NCBI GenBank assembly: GCA_903915535.1
Contig: CAIWTJ010000043.1
Location: 62,001-126,000 of the forward strand
Source: Enhydrobacter aerosaccus
GTDB lineage: Bacteria > Pseudomonadota > Alphaproteobacteria > Reyranellales > Reyranellaceae
Direction: 5' to 3'
Length of the DNA stretch: 64,000 nucleotides
Part shown: positions 47,108 to 57,753 of the stretch, in pieces
How the letters are laid out: the number at the start of each line of letters is the position of its first letter
How positions within the stretch are numbered: position 1 is the first letter of the stretch
Program-made: the position numbers and the translations under genes
Notes under the pieces: model-generated
What the model saw: the letters and a program-made list of their open reading frames with translations, nothing else
Told to the model about the DNA's origin: nothing
Databases searched by the model: none

Positions 47108-48394
47108 ATGGCCGAGCTTTTCGCCTCTCTCGCTCCCACGCCGCTTGCCGAGCGGCTGCGGCCGAAGGCCATTGCCGACATATTGGGCCAGGATCACCTG
47201 CTCGGTCCCCAAGGCCCGCTCGGCCGCATGCTGGCGGCGAAGAAGCTCTCGTCGCTCATCCTCTGGGGCCCGCCGGGCTGCGGCAAGACCACCATCGCGC
47301 GGCTGCTGGCCGAGGCGGTCGACCTGCATTTCGAGCCCTTGTCGGCGGTGTTCTCGGGCGTCGCCGACCTGCGCAAGATCTTCGAGGCCGCCCGGGCGCG
47401 CCGCCGCGATGCCCGCGCGACGCTGCTGTTCGTCGACGAGATCCATCGCTTCAATCGCGCCCAGCAGGACGGGTTTCTGCCGTATGTCGAGGATGGCACC
47501 GTCACGCTGATCGGCGCGACGACGGAGAACCCGTCGTTCGAGCTGAACGCCGCGCTGCTGTCTCGTTGTCAGGTGCTGGTGCTGAGGCGCCTCGACGAGG
47601 TTGCGCTCGCCACGCTGCTCGACCGCGTCGAAGAGGCGCTGGGCCGCAAGCTGCCGGTCGATCGCATCGGCCGCGATGCCCTGTTCTCGATGGCCGACGG
47701 CGACGGCCGCTACCTGATCGGCCTGGCCGAGCAGCTCGCGCAACTGAAGGAGGCGGGCCCGATTCCGCCGGAGCGGCTGGCGACGCTGCTGCAGAAGCGC
47801 GCGCCGCTCTACGACAAGGCGCAGGAGGCGCACTACAACCTGATCAGCGCGCTGCACAAGTCGCTGCGCGGGTCCGACGTCGATGCGGCGCTCTATTACT
47901 TCGCGCGCATGCTCGATGGCGGCGAGGATCCCAAATACATCGCCCGCCGCCTCGTACGCTTTGCCGTCGAGGACATCGGCATGGCCGATCCCAATGCGCT
48001 GACGCAGACTCTCGCGGCCTGGGACACCTACGACCGGCTGGGCTCGCCCGAGGGCGAACTCGCGATCGCGCAGGCTGTGATCTATCTCGGCACCGCGCCG
48101 AAATCGAACGCGGGCTATACGGCCTATGGCGCGGCCAAGCGCTCGGCCAAGCAGTACGGCTCGCTCACGCCGCCCATGCACATCCTGAACGCGCCGACCA
48201 AAATGATGAAGGAAATCGGCTACGGCAGCGGCTACGAGTACGACCACAACACCGCCGACGGCTTCTCGGGCCAGAACTACTTTCCCGACGGCATGGCGCG
48301 CGAGGAATACTACAAGCCGGTCGAGCGCGGCTTCGAGCGCGAGATCGTGAAGCGCCTCGACTACTGGAAGAAGCTGCGCGAGAAGAAGCGCTAG
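47108..48394 (+). CDS. rarA: Replication-associated recombination protein A (AAA ATPase)
   Basis: PLAERLRPKAIADILGQDHLLG, WGPPGCGKTTIARLLA, EDIGMADPNAL. Confidence 0.95.
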   Translation: MAELFASLAPTPLAERLRPKAIADILGQDHLLGPQGPLGRMLAAKKLSSLILWGPPGCGKTTIARLLAEAVDLHFEPLSAVFSGVADLRKIFEAARARRRDARATLLFVDEIHRFNRAQQDGFLPYVEDGTVTLIGATTENPSFELNAALLSRCQVLVLRRLDEVALATLLDRVEEALGRKLPVDRIGRDALFSMADGDGRYLIGLAEQLAQLKEAGPIPPERLATLLQKRAPLYDKAQEAHYNLISALHKSLRGSDVDAALYYFARMLDGGEDPKYIARRLVRFAVEDIGMADPNALTQTLAAWDTYDRLGSPEGELAIAQAVIYLGTAPKSNAGYTAYGAAKRSAKQYGSLTPPMHILNAPTKMMKEIGYGSGYEYDHNTADGFSGQNYFPDGMAREEYYKPVERGFEREIVKRLDYWKKLREKKR

Positions 48395-48401
48395 CCGATT
48401 G

Positions 48402-49898
48402 TCAGCTTCTGGGCTTGCCCATGGCCGCCACGACCTTGCGGTCGCGGCCGTAGACGTCGTCGCGGAAGGTGGGCGTGCCGTCCGGCGCCGCGGTGACGGT
48501 GCGGTAGGTCACGTAGAGCTTCACCGATTCGGGGAAGCTGTAGTGCACCTGTTCGCCGCCATCGATCGCCCTCTGCACGCGGTTGCGGTCGAAATTGGCG
48601 CGGCCCTCGAACACCTTGGTCACGAAGTCGAGCGGGTTCTGCAGGCGGATGCAGCCGTGGCTGAAGTTGCGGCTGCCCTCGGTGAACAGCCAGCGCGACG
48701 CCGTGTCGTGCATGTAGATCCCGTAGTTGTTCTGGAACGGGAAGAAGATGTAGCCCAGAGCGTTGGTGGCGCCCGGCTCCTGGCGCACGCGATAGGGGAA
48801 GGCCTTGGGGTTGATCGAGTTCCAGTCGACGGTCGCGGGATCGATCTCGGAGTTGTTGTCGCTCCAGCTCGAGAAGATCTTGAAGCCCTGGTTGGCGAGC
48901 GCATAGGGGTCGCGGCGCAGGAGCGGCAGGTATTCGTCGCCGGAGATCGACTGCGGCACGGTCCAGTAGGGGTTGGTCTGGAAGCCGAACATGGTCGACT
49001 GGATCTCAGGCGTCGGATGCTTGGGCGTGCCCACGATGACCTGGCTCTCGAACACGCGCTTGCCGTCGTTCACGAACACCATCGAGTAGTCGCCGGTGTT
49101 GACGAAGACGTAGCGCTGGCCGAGATCCTCGGCCAGCCAGCGGCGCCGTTCGAGGTTGGCCACGATCTGGTCGATGCGGTCGTCGAGCGAGGTGTTGAGC
49201 GAGCGCGTGGTGTTATCGCCGATCACGCCGTCGACCGTGAGGCCCTTGGTCTCCTGGTAGGATTTCACCAGCGCCACCAGGGGATCGTCGTAGAGATCGG
49301 GCGCGCCGGTGGCGGCGGGAACCGTGAGCTCGAGCTCGGCCAGCCGCTTGCGCAGCACCGGCACGCGCGGGTCGGTCTTGCCGGGCTTCAGCGCGTCACC
49401 GCGCTCGATCGGCGTGTAGGTGGTGGCAGCGCGCTTCTGGCGCCACGTCGCGAGCGCCTTCTGCAGGGCCGGGTAGTCGCCCTTGGGGGCGAGGCCCGCG
49501 AGCCACGCACGGAAGTCGCTGGCCTCGGCGGCAGCCTTCAGCAGGTCGGCCTTCTTTGCCTTGCGCTGCTCGATCGAGATGTCGGGATCGATGGTGTTGG
49601 CGTTGACCCGTCCGGTCGAGACGTCGCCGGCATAGGCCGCAAAGGCCTCGGCGATCATCTGATCGGTGCGTTCGGTGTCGGCGCTCGACTTCAGCGCCTG
49701 CTCGATGCGCTCGACGCCATACCAGGCGGGATCGAGGCCGTGCTCGGCACTGGCGCGGATCACCGTGAGCAGGGTCTGGGTGCGCGCTTCGGCGGCGCGC
49801 GATCCCGTCCACAACGGTTCGTCGGCGAAAGAAGGGGACGCTCCCAGCAACGGGGCGAAGAACGCCAGAACGGCGATAAGCAAGGGAACGCGTGTCAC
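48402..49898 (-). CDS. L,D-transpeptidase (YcbB/YkuD type)
   Basis: SHGCIRLQNPLDF YkuD motif, peptidoglycan-binding-like VKSYQETKGLTVDGVIGDNT. Confidence 0.92.
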   Translation of the reverse strand: MTRVPLLIAVLAFFAPLLGASPSFADEPLWTGSRAAEARTQTLLTVIRASAEHGLDPAWYGVERIEQALKSSADTERTDQMIAEAFAAYAGDVSTGRVNANTIDPDISIEQRKAKKADLLKAAAEASDFRAWLAGLAPKGDYPALQKALATWRQKRAATTYTPIERGDALKPGKTDPRVPVLRKRLAELELTVPAATGAPDLYDDPLVALVKSYQETKGLTVDGVIGDNTTRSLNTSLDDRIDQIVANLERRRWLAEDLGQRYVFVNTGDYSMVFVNDGKRVFESQVIVGTPKHPTPEIQSTMFGFQTNPYWTVPQSISGDEYLPLLRRDPYALANQGFKIFSSWSDNNSEIDPATVDWNSINPKAFPYRVRQEPGATNALGYIFFPFQNNYGIYMHDTASRWLFTEGSRNFSHGCIRLQNPLDFVTKVFEGRANFDRNRVQRAIDGGEQVHYSFPESVKLYVTYRTVTAAPDGTPTFRDDVYGRDRKVVAAMGKPRS

Positions 49899-49947
49899 GC
49901 GCGAATTCTAGCGACCGGGCTGCACCAACTCACGCGAGGAGAATTGC

Positions 49948-50880
49948 CTAGGCGCGAATGGCGGCGGCCTGTGGCGCATTTGCAACGGCAGGCGGGAGAA
50001 AGCCTTGCGCCGCAAGAAAGCCCAGCAAATCGTCCGTCGCGCGCTGTTTCAGTTCCGGCGTGCCGCCGCCCGCGCGCGCCCCGCGGGTGATGCAGTGCCG
50101 GCGCGCCCAGGCCTGGTACTCCGGCTCGCTGAAGGCGCGGCCGGCGGCAACCACGAAGTGGCTTCCGTCGTCCTCGATGAAATTGGTGCAGCACGACCAG
50201 TTCTCCGCGTCCTTGATGTCGAACACCGGTCCCAACGACTCCCAGCCGTGATGGGCGCCGCTGTAGACCTTGATCTTGATCCGGCGGTTGCCGGCGGCGC
50301 GCATGCGCTCGGCGTAGTCGATCGCGAGCAGTGCCGGCGTGTAGTCGTCGCGGCCGGCCAGCATGAAGAAGATCGGCCGATCATGGGTGGCGGGGTCGCG
50401 ATGCTGTGCCGTGGCGCCCGGGCAGATCGCGACGTGGAGGTCGAAGAGGTGCGGGAAGCCGGCGCGCCAGCGCTGGCGCACGGCGATCGCGGCATTGAGC
50501 GTGGCCCCCGCGCCCTTGGACACGCCCATGACGCCGATCCGGCCCGGATCGATGCGCGGATCGGACTTGAGATGGGCAAGCGCCGCGAAGGCATCCCCCT
50601 CCATCTGGGCGGCCGACACCAGGGTCTGGTCGGCCACCGTCCGGCGCACGCCCCGGCCGCCGAAACTGTCGACGATCAGGGCGGCGACACCGGCTTCATT
50701 GAGGGCCTGTGCATAATAATGCTCGCGATGGCGCTGCACGCCCGCGCTGCTGGTCAGGATCACCATGCAGGCAAAAGGCCCGGTGTAGTGCTGCGGAAGA
50801 TGCAGGCTCGCGGTAATGCGCGCCGGCTTGCGGGCGGCGGGATGATCGAAGGTGAGCGTGTCCAGGGACACCGATTCCAT
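49948..50880 (-). CDS. Dienelactone hydrolase family protein
   Basis: RIGVMGVSKGAGATLNAAIA nucleophile elbow, FFMLAGRDDYTP, GAHHGWE. Confidence 0.85.
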   Translation of the reverse strand: MESVSLDTLTFDHPAARKPARITASLHLPQHYTGPFACMVILTSSAGVQRHREHYYAQALNEAGVAALIVDSFGGRGVRRTVADQTLVSAAQMEGDAFAALAHLKSDPRIDPGRIGVMGVSKGAGATLNAAIAVRQRWRAGFPHLFDLHVAICPGATAQHRDPATHDRPIFFMLAGRDDYTPALLAIDYAERMRAAGNRRIKIKVYSGAHHGWESLGPVFDIKDAENWSCCTNFIEDDGSHFVVAAGRAFSEPEYQAWARRHCITRGARAGGGTPELKQRATDDLLGFLAAQGFLPPAVANAPQAAAIRA

Positions 50881-50915
50881 GGACGCTTTTTAGCTTGTCC
50901 CGTAGGTTGCGCGCC

Positions 50916-51917
50916 ATGAGTGACACCGTGCGGGTCCAGATGCGCGCCGTCTCCGATGACGAGGCGGGATTGCGGCTCGACCGCTGGTTCCAGCGGCATT
51001 ATCCGGCGCTGAGCCACGGCGCGCTGCAGAAGCTGCTGCGCACCGGCCAGGTCCGGGTCGACGGCAAGCGGGTCGAGGGCAAGGATCGGGTCGAGCCCGG
51101 CCAGACCGTGCGCCTGCCGCCCGGTGTCAGCGCGCCGCCCCCGGCGGTGGTCGCAGCGGTCGCGGTCAAGGAGCGTCCGGTCATCTCCGAGCGCGACGCG
51201 GCCGAGATCCAGAAGCTGATCATCTTCCAGGACGATTGGGTGATCGCCCTCAACAAGCCGTCAGGCCTCGCCGTCCAGGGCGGCAGCGGCACCGAGCGCC
51301 ATGTCGACGGCATGCTCGACGGGCTGCGCTTCGGCTCCGAGATCCGCCCGCGCCTGGTCCACCGACTCGACAAGGACACCTCGGGCCTGCTGCTGATCGC
51401 GCGCACCAGCCAGGCCGCCAAGCGTCTGGCCGAATCGTTCCGCGATCGCGAGACCGAGAAGCTGTACTGGGCGATCGTGGTCGGCGTGCCGCCCAAGCGC
51501 GAAGGGGCAATCGACCTGCCGCTCGCCAAGCGCCCCGGCGCGCGCGATCGCGAGACCATGCAGGTCGATCACGAGGAAGGGCTGAAGGCGCTGACGCACT
51601 TCCGCGAGATGGATCGTGCGGGCCGGCGGGCGGCGTTGCTGGCGCTGTGGCCGCGCACCGGCCGCACCCACCAGCTCCGCGTTCATTGCGCGGAGATGGG
51701 CTGTCCGATCCTGGGCGACCGCAAGTATGGCGGCGAGGCTGGCGAGCTCACGACCATCGCCGATCCGCGCAAGCTCTACCTGCACGCCCGCCGCATCACG
51801 CTGCCGCATCCGTCGGGCAAGGGCGAACTCAAGGTCCAGGCCGAACTGCCGCCTCACTTCCGCCGCACCGTCGAGGCATTTGGCTTCGCGACCACCGGCG
51901 ATCGCGAGAGCGAGTAG
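50916..51917 (+). CDS. RluA-family pseudouridine synthase
   Basis: S4 domain; RPRLVHRLDKDTSGLLLIART, WPRTGRTHQLRVHCAEMGCPILGDRKYG. Confidence 0.93.
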   Translation: MSDTVRVQMRAVSDDEAGLRLDRWFQRHYPALSHGALQKLLRTGQVRVDGKRVEGKDRVEPGQTVRLPPGVSAPPPAVVAAVAVKERPVISERDAAEIQKLIIFQDDWVIALNKPSGLAVQGGSGTERHVDGMLDGLRFGSEIRPRLVHRLDKDTSGLLLIARTSQAAKRLAESFRDRETEKLYWAIVVGVPPKREGAIDLPLAKRPGARDRETMQVDHEEGLKALTHFREMDRAGRRAALLALWPRTGRTHQLRVHCAEMGCPILGDRKYGGEAGELTTIADPRKLYLHARRITLPHPSGKGELKVQAELPPHFRRTVEAFGFATTGDRESE

Positions 51918-51933
51918 GGAGACACCGACGGCA

Positions 51934-53934
51934 ATGCGCATCCGCTGGCGGCTCGTGCTCTGGACTTCAGTCGTGGTTGTGCCCGTTCTAGCGGCCGGCG
52001 TGCTGATCTGGAGCAAGACGCGCGACCTCTCGCGCTACCAGAGCCGGCTCGAGGAGCAGGTGCGCAAGGTGACCGGCCGACAGCTCACCGCGCGCATCCC
52101 GCTCAAGGTCCATCTCAGCCGTGAGCCGGCGCTGATCGCCGAGGGCGTGACTTTGTCGAACGCGCCGTGGGCCTCGCGGCCCGAGCTGGCACGGGTCGCC
52201 AAGATCACGATGTATCTCGATCCGTTCTCGCTGCTGCTGGGCGAATCGAAGATCAGCCGTCTGGTGCTCGAAGGCGCCGACATCCTGGTCGAACGCAACG
52301 AAGCAGGCGACGCCAACCTCGAGATGCTGCCGCCGCCCGACGGTTCGGGGCCGCGGGCGGCAGACAACAAGTCGTTGCGGGTCGTCACCAATCCCGCCTT
52401 TCCCTGGATCTCCAACATCGAGGTGCGCAACTCGGTGCTGACCGTGGCCGAAGGCAACGGCCACCCGCCGGTCGTCCTCCAGATCAGCAGCGGCACCCTG
52501 AAGGCCTCGGCGCCCGGCCAGCCGCTGCAGATCGACGGTCACTTCGCGACGCCGGGAGCGGCGACCTTCGACCTCACTGGCACTGCCGGATCGTTCGATG
52601 GCTGGATGCGCGGTCTGCCCGGCAACATCGACCTGCAAGGCGGCTTCGGTGGCGGCAAGATCGCGATCAAGGGCGGCGTTGGCGTCAAGGGCACCAGCAT
52701 CCAGATCACGGCCGACGGTCCCGACATCGCAGTTTTCGGTCCGTACATCCACGTGCCGATCCCGAGCGGCGGTCCTTATTCGTTGAGCGCCAAAGCGGCG
52801 ACGTTGCGCGGCAACTTCAAGGTGGAAGTGCCGACCCTGAAGGTGGGCAACAGCGAGATGACCGGTGAGGCGCTGTTCCGCACCGACCGGCAGGGCGTGC
52901 CCAACGTCGCGGTGAACATCGATGCCGCCAAGATCGACGCGGCCGGCCTCAAGGCGCCGCCGGCGCCGCCGGCCGATCCCGCGTCGACGGCAACCAGGCG
53001 ATTCCTGCCCTCGACGCCGTTCCAGGCCAACTGGCTCGGCCGGTCGAACGTTCAGGTGACGGCGCGGGTCGGTGAGGTGACAGGCTTTGCGGGCAAGATC
53101 GCCAACGGCTCGGTGACGCTGGTGTCGAGCTCGACGCGTTACGCTTTCCGGGCGGCCGCCTCGATCGGCACGGGCTCCGCGGGCTTCGATCTCGTCTACG
53201 ATCCGGCTGGGCGCAACGGACAGGCAACCCTGACCGCTACCGCGAGCCACGTGGCGCTCGAGGATCTCTCGGGACTGTTGGGCCTCGACACCGGCATCAA
53301 GGACGGTGTGGCCGACATCGATCTGCGCCTGCGCGGAGCCGGGCGCTCGACGGAAAGCGCCCTCAACGTCGCGAGCGGCTCGATCGACTTCGCCGTCGCC
53401 AAGGGTGTGTGGCCGCGCGGCGGACTGGCCGGCTGGCCGGCCGAGACCCAGCGCCTGCTGGGAGGCAACGACAACGGGGTGCCGTTCAATTGCATCGGCG
53501 GCCGCTTCGACGTGAGCGGCGGCGTGGCAAACCTGCGCCGTCTCGTGATCGACACGCCGCGCGCCACGATCGTGGGCGGCGGCTTCCTGCATGCGCGCAG
53601 CGAGAGCTGGGAGATGATCCTCGAGCCCGAATCGCGCGACGCTCAGGGCGCGCAGTTCGCGCAGCCGCTGCGGCTGAAGGGCGGTACTGGTAAACCGACG
53701 GCAGGCGCGCTCGAGCCCGCTCTCACAAAGCTGATCATCGGCGCGGGCACGGTGCCCAGCCTGACCGGTACCCTGAACACGATCGCGCGCCAGCCGAACG
53801 TCAACGCCTGCGCCACCATGGCCCCCCGGGTCGAGGGCATGCGGCCGGGCCTGCGGGCGCAACTGCCGACGCCTTCTGCCGAGACCCGTGGCCGACGGCC
53901 GACCACGCCGGCCGCGCCGCGGCGCAACCCCTGA
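51934..53934 (+). CDS. AsmA family protein
   Basis: Single N-terminal TM, VTGRQLTARIPLKVHLSREPALIAEGVTLSNAPWASRPELARVAKI. Confidence 0.9.
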   Translation: MRIRWRLVLWTSVVVVPVLAAGVLIWSKTRDLSRYQSRLEEQVRKVTGRQLTARIPLKVHLSREPALIAEGVTLSNAPWASRPELARVAKITMYLDPFSLLLGESKISRLVLEGADILVERNEAGDANLEMLPPPDGSGPRAADNKSLRVVTNPAFPWISNIEVRNSVLTVAEGNGHPPVVLQISSGTLKASAPGQPLQIDGHFATPGAATFDLTGTAGSFDGWMRGLPGNIDLQGGFGGGKIAIKGGVGVKGTSIQITADGPDIAVFGPYIHVPIPSGGPYSLSAKAATLRGNFKVEVPTLKVGNSEMTGEALFRTDRQGVPNVAVNIDAAKIDAAGLKAPPAPPADPASTATRRFLPSTPFQANWLGRSNVQVTARVGEVTGFAGKIANGSVTLVSSSTRYAFRAAASIGTGSAGFDLVYDPAGRNGQATLTATASHVALEDLSGLLGLDTGIKDGVADIDLRLRGAGRSTESALNVASGSIDFAVAKGVWPRGGLAGWPAETQRLLGGNDNGVPFNCIGGRFDVSGGVANLRRLVIDTPRATIVGGGFLHARSESWEMILEPESRDAQGAQFAQPLRLKGGTGKPTAGALEPALTKLIIGAGTVPSLTGTLNTIARQPNVNACATMAPRVEGMRPGLRAQLPTPSAETRGRRPTTPAAPRRNP

Positions 53935-53937
53935 GAG

Positions 53938-54489
53938 ATGCTAGGCGACATGACACTCAAACCGGCAGATCAAGTCGCGATCCGCTTCAAGAAGGCAAAA
54001 ATCGCCAGACTCATGCTCATGGGGCTCGTGATGATGGTTGCATCCATCGCGATCTGCTTTCTTCCCGATCACGCGACGCCTTTTCCAGCCCTGCTCCTGC
54101 AGGCGCTTGGGATTTTCGGCGTTGCCTTCTTTGGGCTGGCTTCGTTGGTTTACGTGGCGCAGTTCTTCAGCCGCCGACCCGCCCTGATCGTCGACCGGGA
54201 GGGCATCGTCGATCACACCACGTATCCCGGCGTTGGCCGCGTCTATTGGAGGGAGATTCGAGGTCTGCGTGCGGGCCTCATCAGAAAGGTGCCGTTCCTC
54301 ATCGTGGATGTGCACGATCCGCAGAAATTCCTTCCGCGCGGCAACATGTTCCAGCGCTTCCTTAGAGCGAGCAGCGCGCAGATGGTCGGCAGTCCCATAA
54401 CGCTTGCCGCGACGTCGCTGGACGCCGATTTCGACCAGTTGGCGGCGTTGATCGAGCATGCCCGCCAACAGGCCGTCACGGCTGGCTGA
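53938..54489 (+). CDS. STM3941-like membrane protein
   Basis: Two TM helices then PALIVDREGIVDHTTYPGVGRVYWREIRGLR. Confidence 0.7.
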   Translation: MLGDMTLKPADQVAIRFKKAKIARLMLMGLVMMVASIAICFLPDHATPFPALLLQALGIFGVAFFGLASLVYVAQFFSRRPALIVDREGIVDHTTYPGVGRVYWREIRGLRAGLIRKVPFLIVDVHDPQKFLPRGNMFQRFLRASSAQMVGSPITLAATSLDADFDQLAALIEHARQQAVTAG

Positions 54490-54536
54490 CGCTGCCCTTG
54501 TCGCCCCCTGCCTCGGGCGTGTAAGCCCAGCGGCAC

Positions 54537-55259
54537 ATGAAGCGCTTTTACAAAGAGACGGAGACCGAGGCGGGCGAGGGCGGCCATCGCGTGCTGCTGG
54601 ACGGCAAGCCGATGCGGACGCCGGCCAAATCGATCCTGACCGTGCCGACGGCATCGCTCGCCGAGGCGATCGCGAGCGAATGGCGCGCGGTGCCCGAAGG
54701 CAGCGAGATCAATACCGCCCATCTGCCGTTGACGCGCCTGGCCGCGACCGGCCTCGACCGCGTGGCGCCGCGACACCTGGAGATCATCGCCGATACCGCC
54801 AAGTATGGCGGCTCCGACCTGCTGTGCTACCGCGCATCGGCGCCCGACAGCCTGGTGAAGACGCAGACGGAAACCTGGCAGCCGCTGCTCGACTGGGCGG
54901 CCGAGCGCTACGGCGCGCGCCTCAATGTCGTGGAGGGCATCAGCTTCGTCGAGCAGCCCGAAGAGGCCAAGGCGCGTCTGCGCGATGCGGTGGCCGCGCA
55001 TGCCGATCTCGCTTTGGCTGCCCTCTACAATCTCACCCACACATCGGGATCGCTGGTGATCGCGCTCGCGGTGTCGGAGGGGCGATTGACGGCGGAACAG
55101 GCGGCTGACGCCACGCTGGTCGACGAGCTCTATCAGGTCGGGCGCTGGGGGGACGATCCGCTGGCGGAAAAGCATCGCGAAGGCGTGCGCAAGGACATCG
55201 CGTCCGGCGCGCGCTTCCTCGCCCTACTGGAAAGACAAAGACTGAGGGAACGGACATGA
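54537..55259 (+). CDS. ATP12-family F1-ATPase assembly chaperone
   Basis: MKRFYKETETE...HRVLLDGKPMRTPAKSILTVPTASLAEAIASEW. Confidence 0.92.
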   Translation: MKRFYKETETEAGEGGHRVLLDGKPMRTPAKSILTVPTASLAEAIASEWRAVPEGSEINTAHLPLTRLAATGLDRVAPRHLEIIADTAKYGGSDLLCYRASAPDSLVKTQTETWQPLLDWAAERYGARLNVVEGISFVEQPEEAKARLRDAVAAHADLALAALYNLTHTSGSLVIALAVSEGRLTAEQAADATLVDELYQVGRWGDDPLAEKHREGVRKDIASGARFLALLERQRLRERT

Positions 55260-56128
55260 GCGCGGGCACGAAGTTCAGGGAGATCCTGGCGATGAACGGT
55301 CTGGTCGAGGCGATGGCCGCGCACTCGCCCCTGTCGGCGATGCTGGCGGCGGAAGCCGGCTTCGATGCGATCTGGGCGTCGGGCTTCGAACTGTCGGCGA
55401 TGTACGGCGTGCCCGACGTCAGCATCGTGTCGATGACGCAGCATCTCGACATGACGCGCGCCATTGTCGAGCGTTCAGGGCTTCCGGTCGTGGCCGACAT
55501 CGACACGGGCTTCGGCAACGCGATCAACGTGCTCTACGCCGTCGAACAGTACGAGCGCGCGGGGGTCGCGGCGATCGTGATGGAGGACAAGAGCTTCCCC
55601 AAGGTGTCGAGCCTGATCGCGGGCGGCCGCCAGGACATGGTCCGCATCGAGGAGTTCCAAGGCAAGATCGAGGCGGCGCGGTCGGTGCGCAAGGACAAGG
55701 ACCTCGTGCTCGTGGCGCGCACCGAGGCGCTGATCGCGGGTCTCGGCCAGGAAGAGGCGCTGAAGCGGGCGCGCGCCTACGAAGCCGCCGGCGCCGACAT
55801 GATCCTCGTTCATTCGAAGCAGAAGACGCCGGACGAGATCGAGGCTTTTGTGAAGGCCTGGGACGGTAAGGCCCCGATCGCACTGGTGCCGACGGCCTAT
55901 CCGCAGATGACGGTGGCGCGGGTCAAGGAGCTGAAGAAGATCGGCCTCCTCATCTGGGGCAACCATGCGATCCGGGCGTCGGTCGGCGCCATGCGGAAGA
56001 CCTTCGCGAAAATCCGCAAGGACCGCGGCATCCACACGGTGGAATCGGAGATCGCGACCGTCGACGAGGTCTTCGATTTGCAGGGCATGGGCAAAGTGAA
56101 GGCCGACGAGAAGAAATTCCTGCGCTAG
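55256..56128 (+). CDS. Isocitrate lyase / PEP mutase superfamily enzyme
   Basis: GFDAIWASGFELSAMYGVPDVSI, VVADIDTGFGNAINV, VMEDKSFPKVSS. Confidence 0.88.
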   Translation: MSAGTKFREILAMNGLVEAMAAHSPLSAMLAAEAGFDAIWASGFELSAMYGVPDVSIVSMTQHLDMTRAIVERSGLPVVADIDTGFGNAINVLYAVEQYERAGVAAIVMEDKSFPKVSSLIAGGRQDMVRIEEFQGKIEAARSVRKDKDLVLVARTEALIAGLGQEEALKRARAYEAAGADMILVHSKQKTPDEIEAFVKAWDGKAPIALVPTAYPQMTVARVKELKKIGLLIWGNHAIRASVGAMRKTFAKIRKDRGIHTVESEIATVDEVFDLQGMGKVKADEKKFLR

Positions 56129-56134
56129 CGCACG

Positions 56135-56184
56135 TTGTCATCCTGAGCGCAGCGAAGGATCCTTCGCTTCGCTCAGGATGACAA
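56135..56184. repeat. Long near-perfect inverted repeat (25-bp arms, one mismatch)
   Basis: TTGTCATCCTGAGCGCAGCGAAGGA / TCCTTCGCTTCGCTCAGGATGACAA. Confidence 0.9.
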
Positions 56185-56220
56185 ATTGGTCTAAAAAGGG
56201 ATCCGGACCGGAGTTTTCGT

Positions 56221-57753
56221 ATGCAAGACATGTTGAAAGAGCTCGAGAAGCGCCGCGCGGCGGCCCGTCTGGGCGGCGGCCAGCGGCGCATCGACGCCCA
56301 GCACGCCAAGGGCAAGCTGACGGCGCGCGAGCGCATCGATGCGCTGCTCGATCCGGGCTCGTTCGAGGAATACGACATGTTCGTCGAGCACCGCTCGATC
56401 GATTTCGGCATGCAGGACCAGAAGATCCCGGGCGACGGCGTCGTGACGGGCCAGGGCACGATCAACGGCCGGCTGGTCTATGTCTTCAGCCAGGACTTCA
56501 CCGTGTTCGGCGGCGCCCTTTCGGGCATGCATGCCGCCAAGATCTGCAAGATCATGGACATCGCCATGAAGGTCGGCGCGCCGGTGTTGGGCCTCAACGA
56601 TTCCGGCGGCGCCCGCATCCAGGAAGGCGTCGATTCGCTGGCGGGTTACGCCGACGTGTTCCAGAAGAACGTGCTGGCCTCGGGCGTGATCCCGCAGATC
56701 TCGATGGTCATGGGCCCGTGCGCGGGAGGTGCCGTCTATTCGCCGGCCATGACCGACTTCATCTTCATGGTGAAGGACAGCTCCTACATGTTCGTGACCG
56801 GTCCCGACGTGGTGAAGACGGTGACGCACGAGACGGTGACTCAGGAGGAACTGGGCGGCGCGCTCACGCATACGCAGAAGTCGGGCGTCGCCGATCTCGC
56901 GTTCGAGAACGACATCGAGGCGCTGCTGCAGCTTCGCCGCTTCGTCGATTTCCTGCCGAGCAACAACCGCGAGAAGGCGCCAGTGCGCCCGACGCACGAT
57001 CCGTCCGACCGTGACGATCTCTCGCTCGACACGCTGGTGCCGGATAATCCCAACAAGCCCTACGACATCAAGGAGCTGATCCTGAAGGTCGTGGACGAGG
57101 GCGACTTTTTCGAGCTATCGCCGGAATGGGCCGGCAACATCGTCGTGGGCTTCGGCCGCATGGCCGGCAAGACCGTGGGCTTCGTCGCCAACCAGCCGAT
57201 GGTGCTGGCGGGCTGCCTCGACATCGATTCGAGCCGCAAGGGCGCGCGGTTCGTGCGCTTCTGCGATGCGTTCAACATCCCGATCGTGACCTTCGTCGAC
57301 GTGCCGGGCTTCCTGCCGGGCACGACGCAGGAGTTCGGCGGCATCATCAAACACGGCGCCAAGCTGCTCTATGCCTACGCCGAGGCGACGGTGCCGAAAG
57401 TCACGGTGATCACGCGCAAGGCCTACGGCGGCGCCTACGACGTGATGGCGTCCAAGCACCTGCGTGGCGACATGAACTACGCCTGGCCGGGCGCGGAGAT
57501 CGCGGTGATGGGCGCCAAGGGCGCGGTCGAGATCATCTTTCGCTCCGACATCGGCGACGCCAAGAAGATCGCGGCACGCACCGAGGAATATCGCGAGAAG
57601 TTCGCCAATCCGTTCATCGCGGCCAATCGCGGCTTCATCGACGATGTGATCATGCCGCACGGTACGCGCCGCCGGGTGTGCAAGGCGCTGGCGAGTCTCG
57701 AGAACAAGAAGCTCGAGAATCCCTGGCGCAAGCACGGGAACCTGCCCCTTTGA
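56221..57753 (+). CDS. pccB: Propionyl-CoA (acyl-CoA) carboxylase beta subunit
   Basis: [66 protein letters not shown]. Confidence 0.95.
   Translation: MQDMLKELEKRRAAARLGGGQRRIDAQHAKGKLTARERIDALLDPGSFEEYDMFVEHRSIDFGMQDQKIPGDGVVTGQGTINGRLVYVFSQDFTVFGGALSGMHAAKICKIMDIAMKVGAPVLGLNDSGGARIQEGVDSLAGYADVFQKNVLASGVIPQISMVMGPCAGGAVYSPAMTDFIFMVKDSSYMFVTGPDVVKTVTHETVTQEELGGALTHTQKSGVADLAFENDIEALLQLRRFVDFLPSNNREKAPVRPTHDPSDRDDLSLDTLVPDNPNKPYDIKELILKVVDEGDFFELSPEWAGNIVVGFGRMAGKTVGFVANQPMVLAGCLDIDSSRKGARFVRFCDAFNIPIVTFVDVPGFLPGTTQEFGGIIKHGAKLLYAYAEATVPKVTVITRKAYGGAYDVMASKHLRGDMNYAWPGAEIAVMGAKGAVEIIFRSDIGDAKKIAARTEEYREKFANPFIAANRGFIDDVIMPHGTRRRVCKALASLENKKLENPWRKHGNLPL

Noticed and set aside
46232-48247. 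671-aa minus-strand ORF
   Set aside because: Antisense to the DegP-like and rarA genes; no motif.
51988-53862. 624-aa minus-strand ORF
   Set aside because: Antisense to the AsmA-family gene.
55256-56128. Phosphonate biosynthesis gene cluster
   Set aside because: Motif lacks the Asn of EDKx5NS and there is no decarboxylase or other phosphonate gene nearby.
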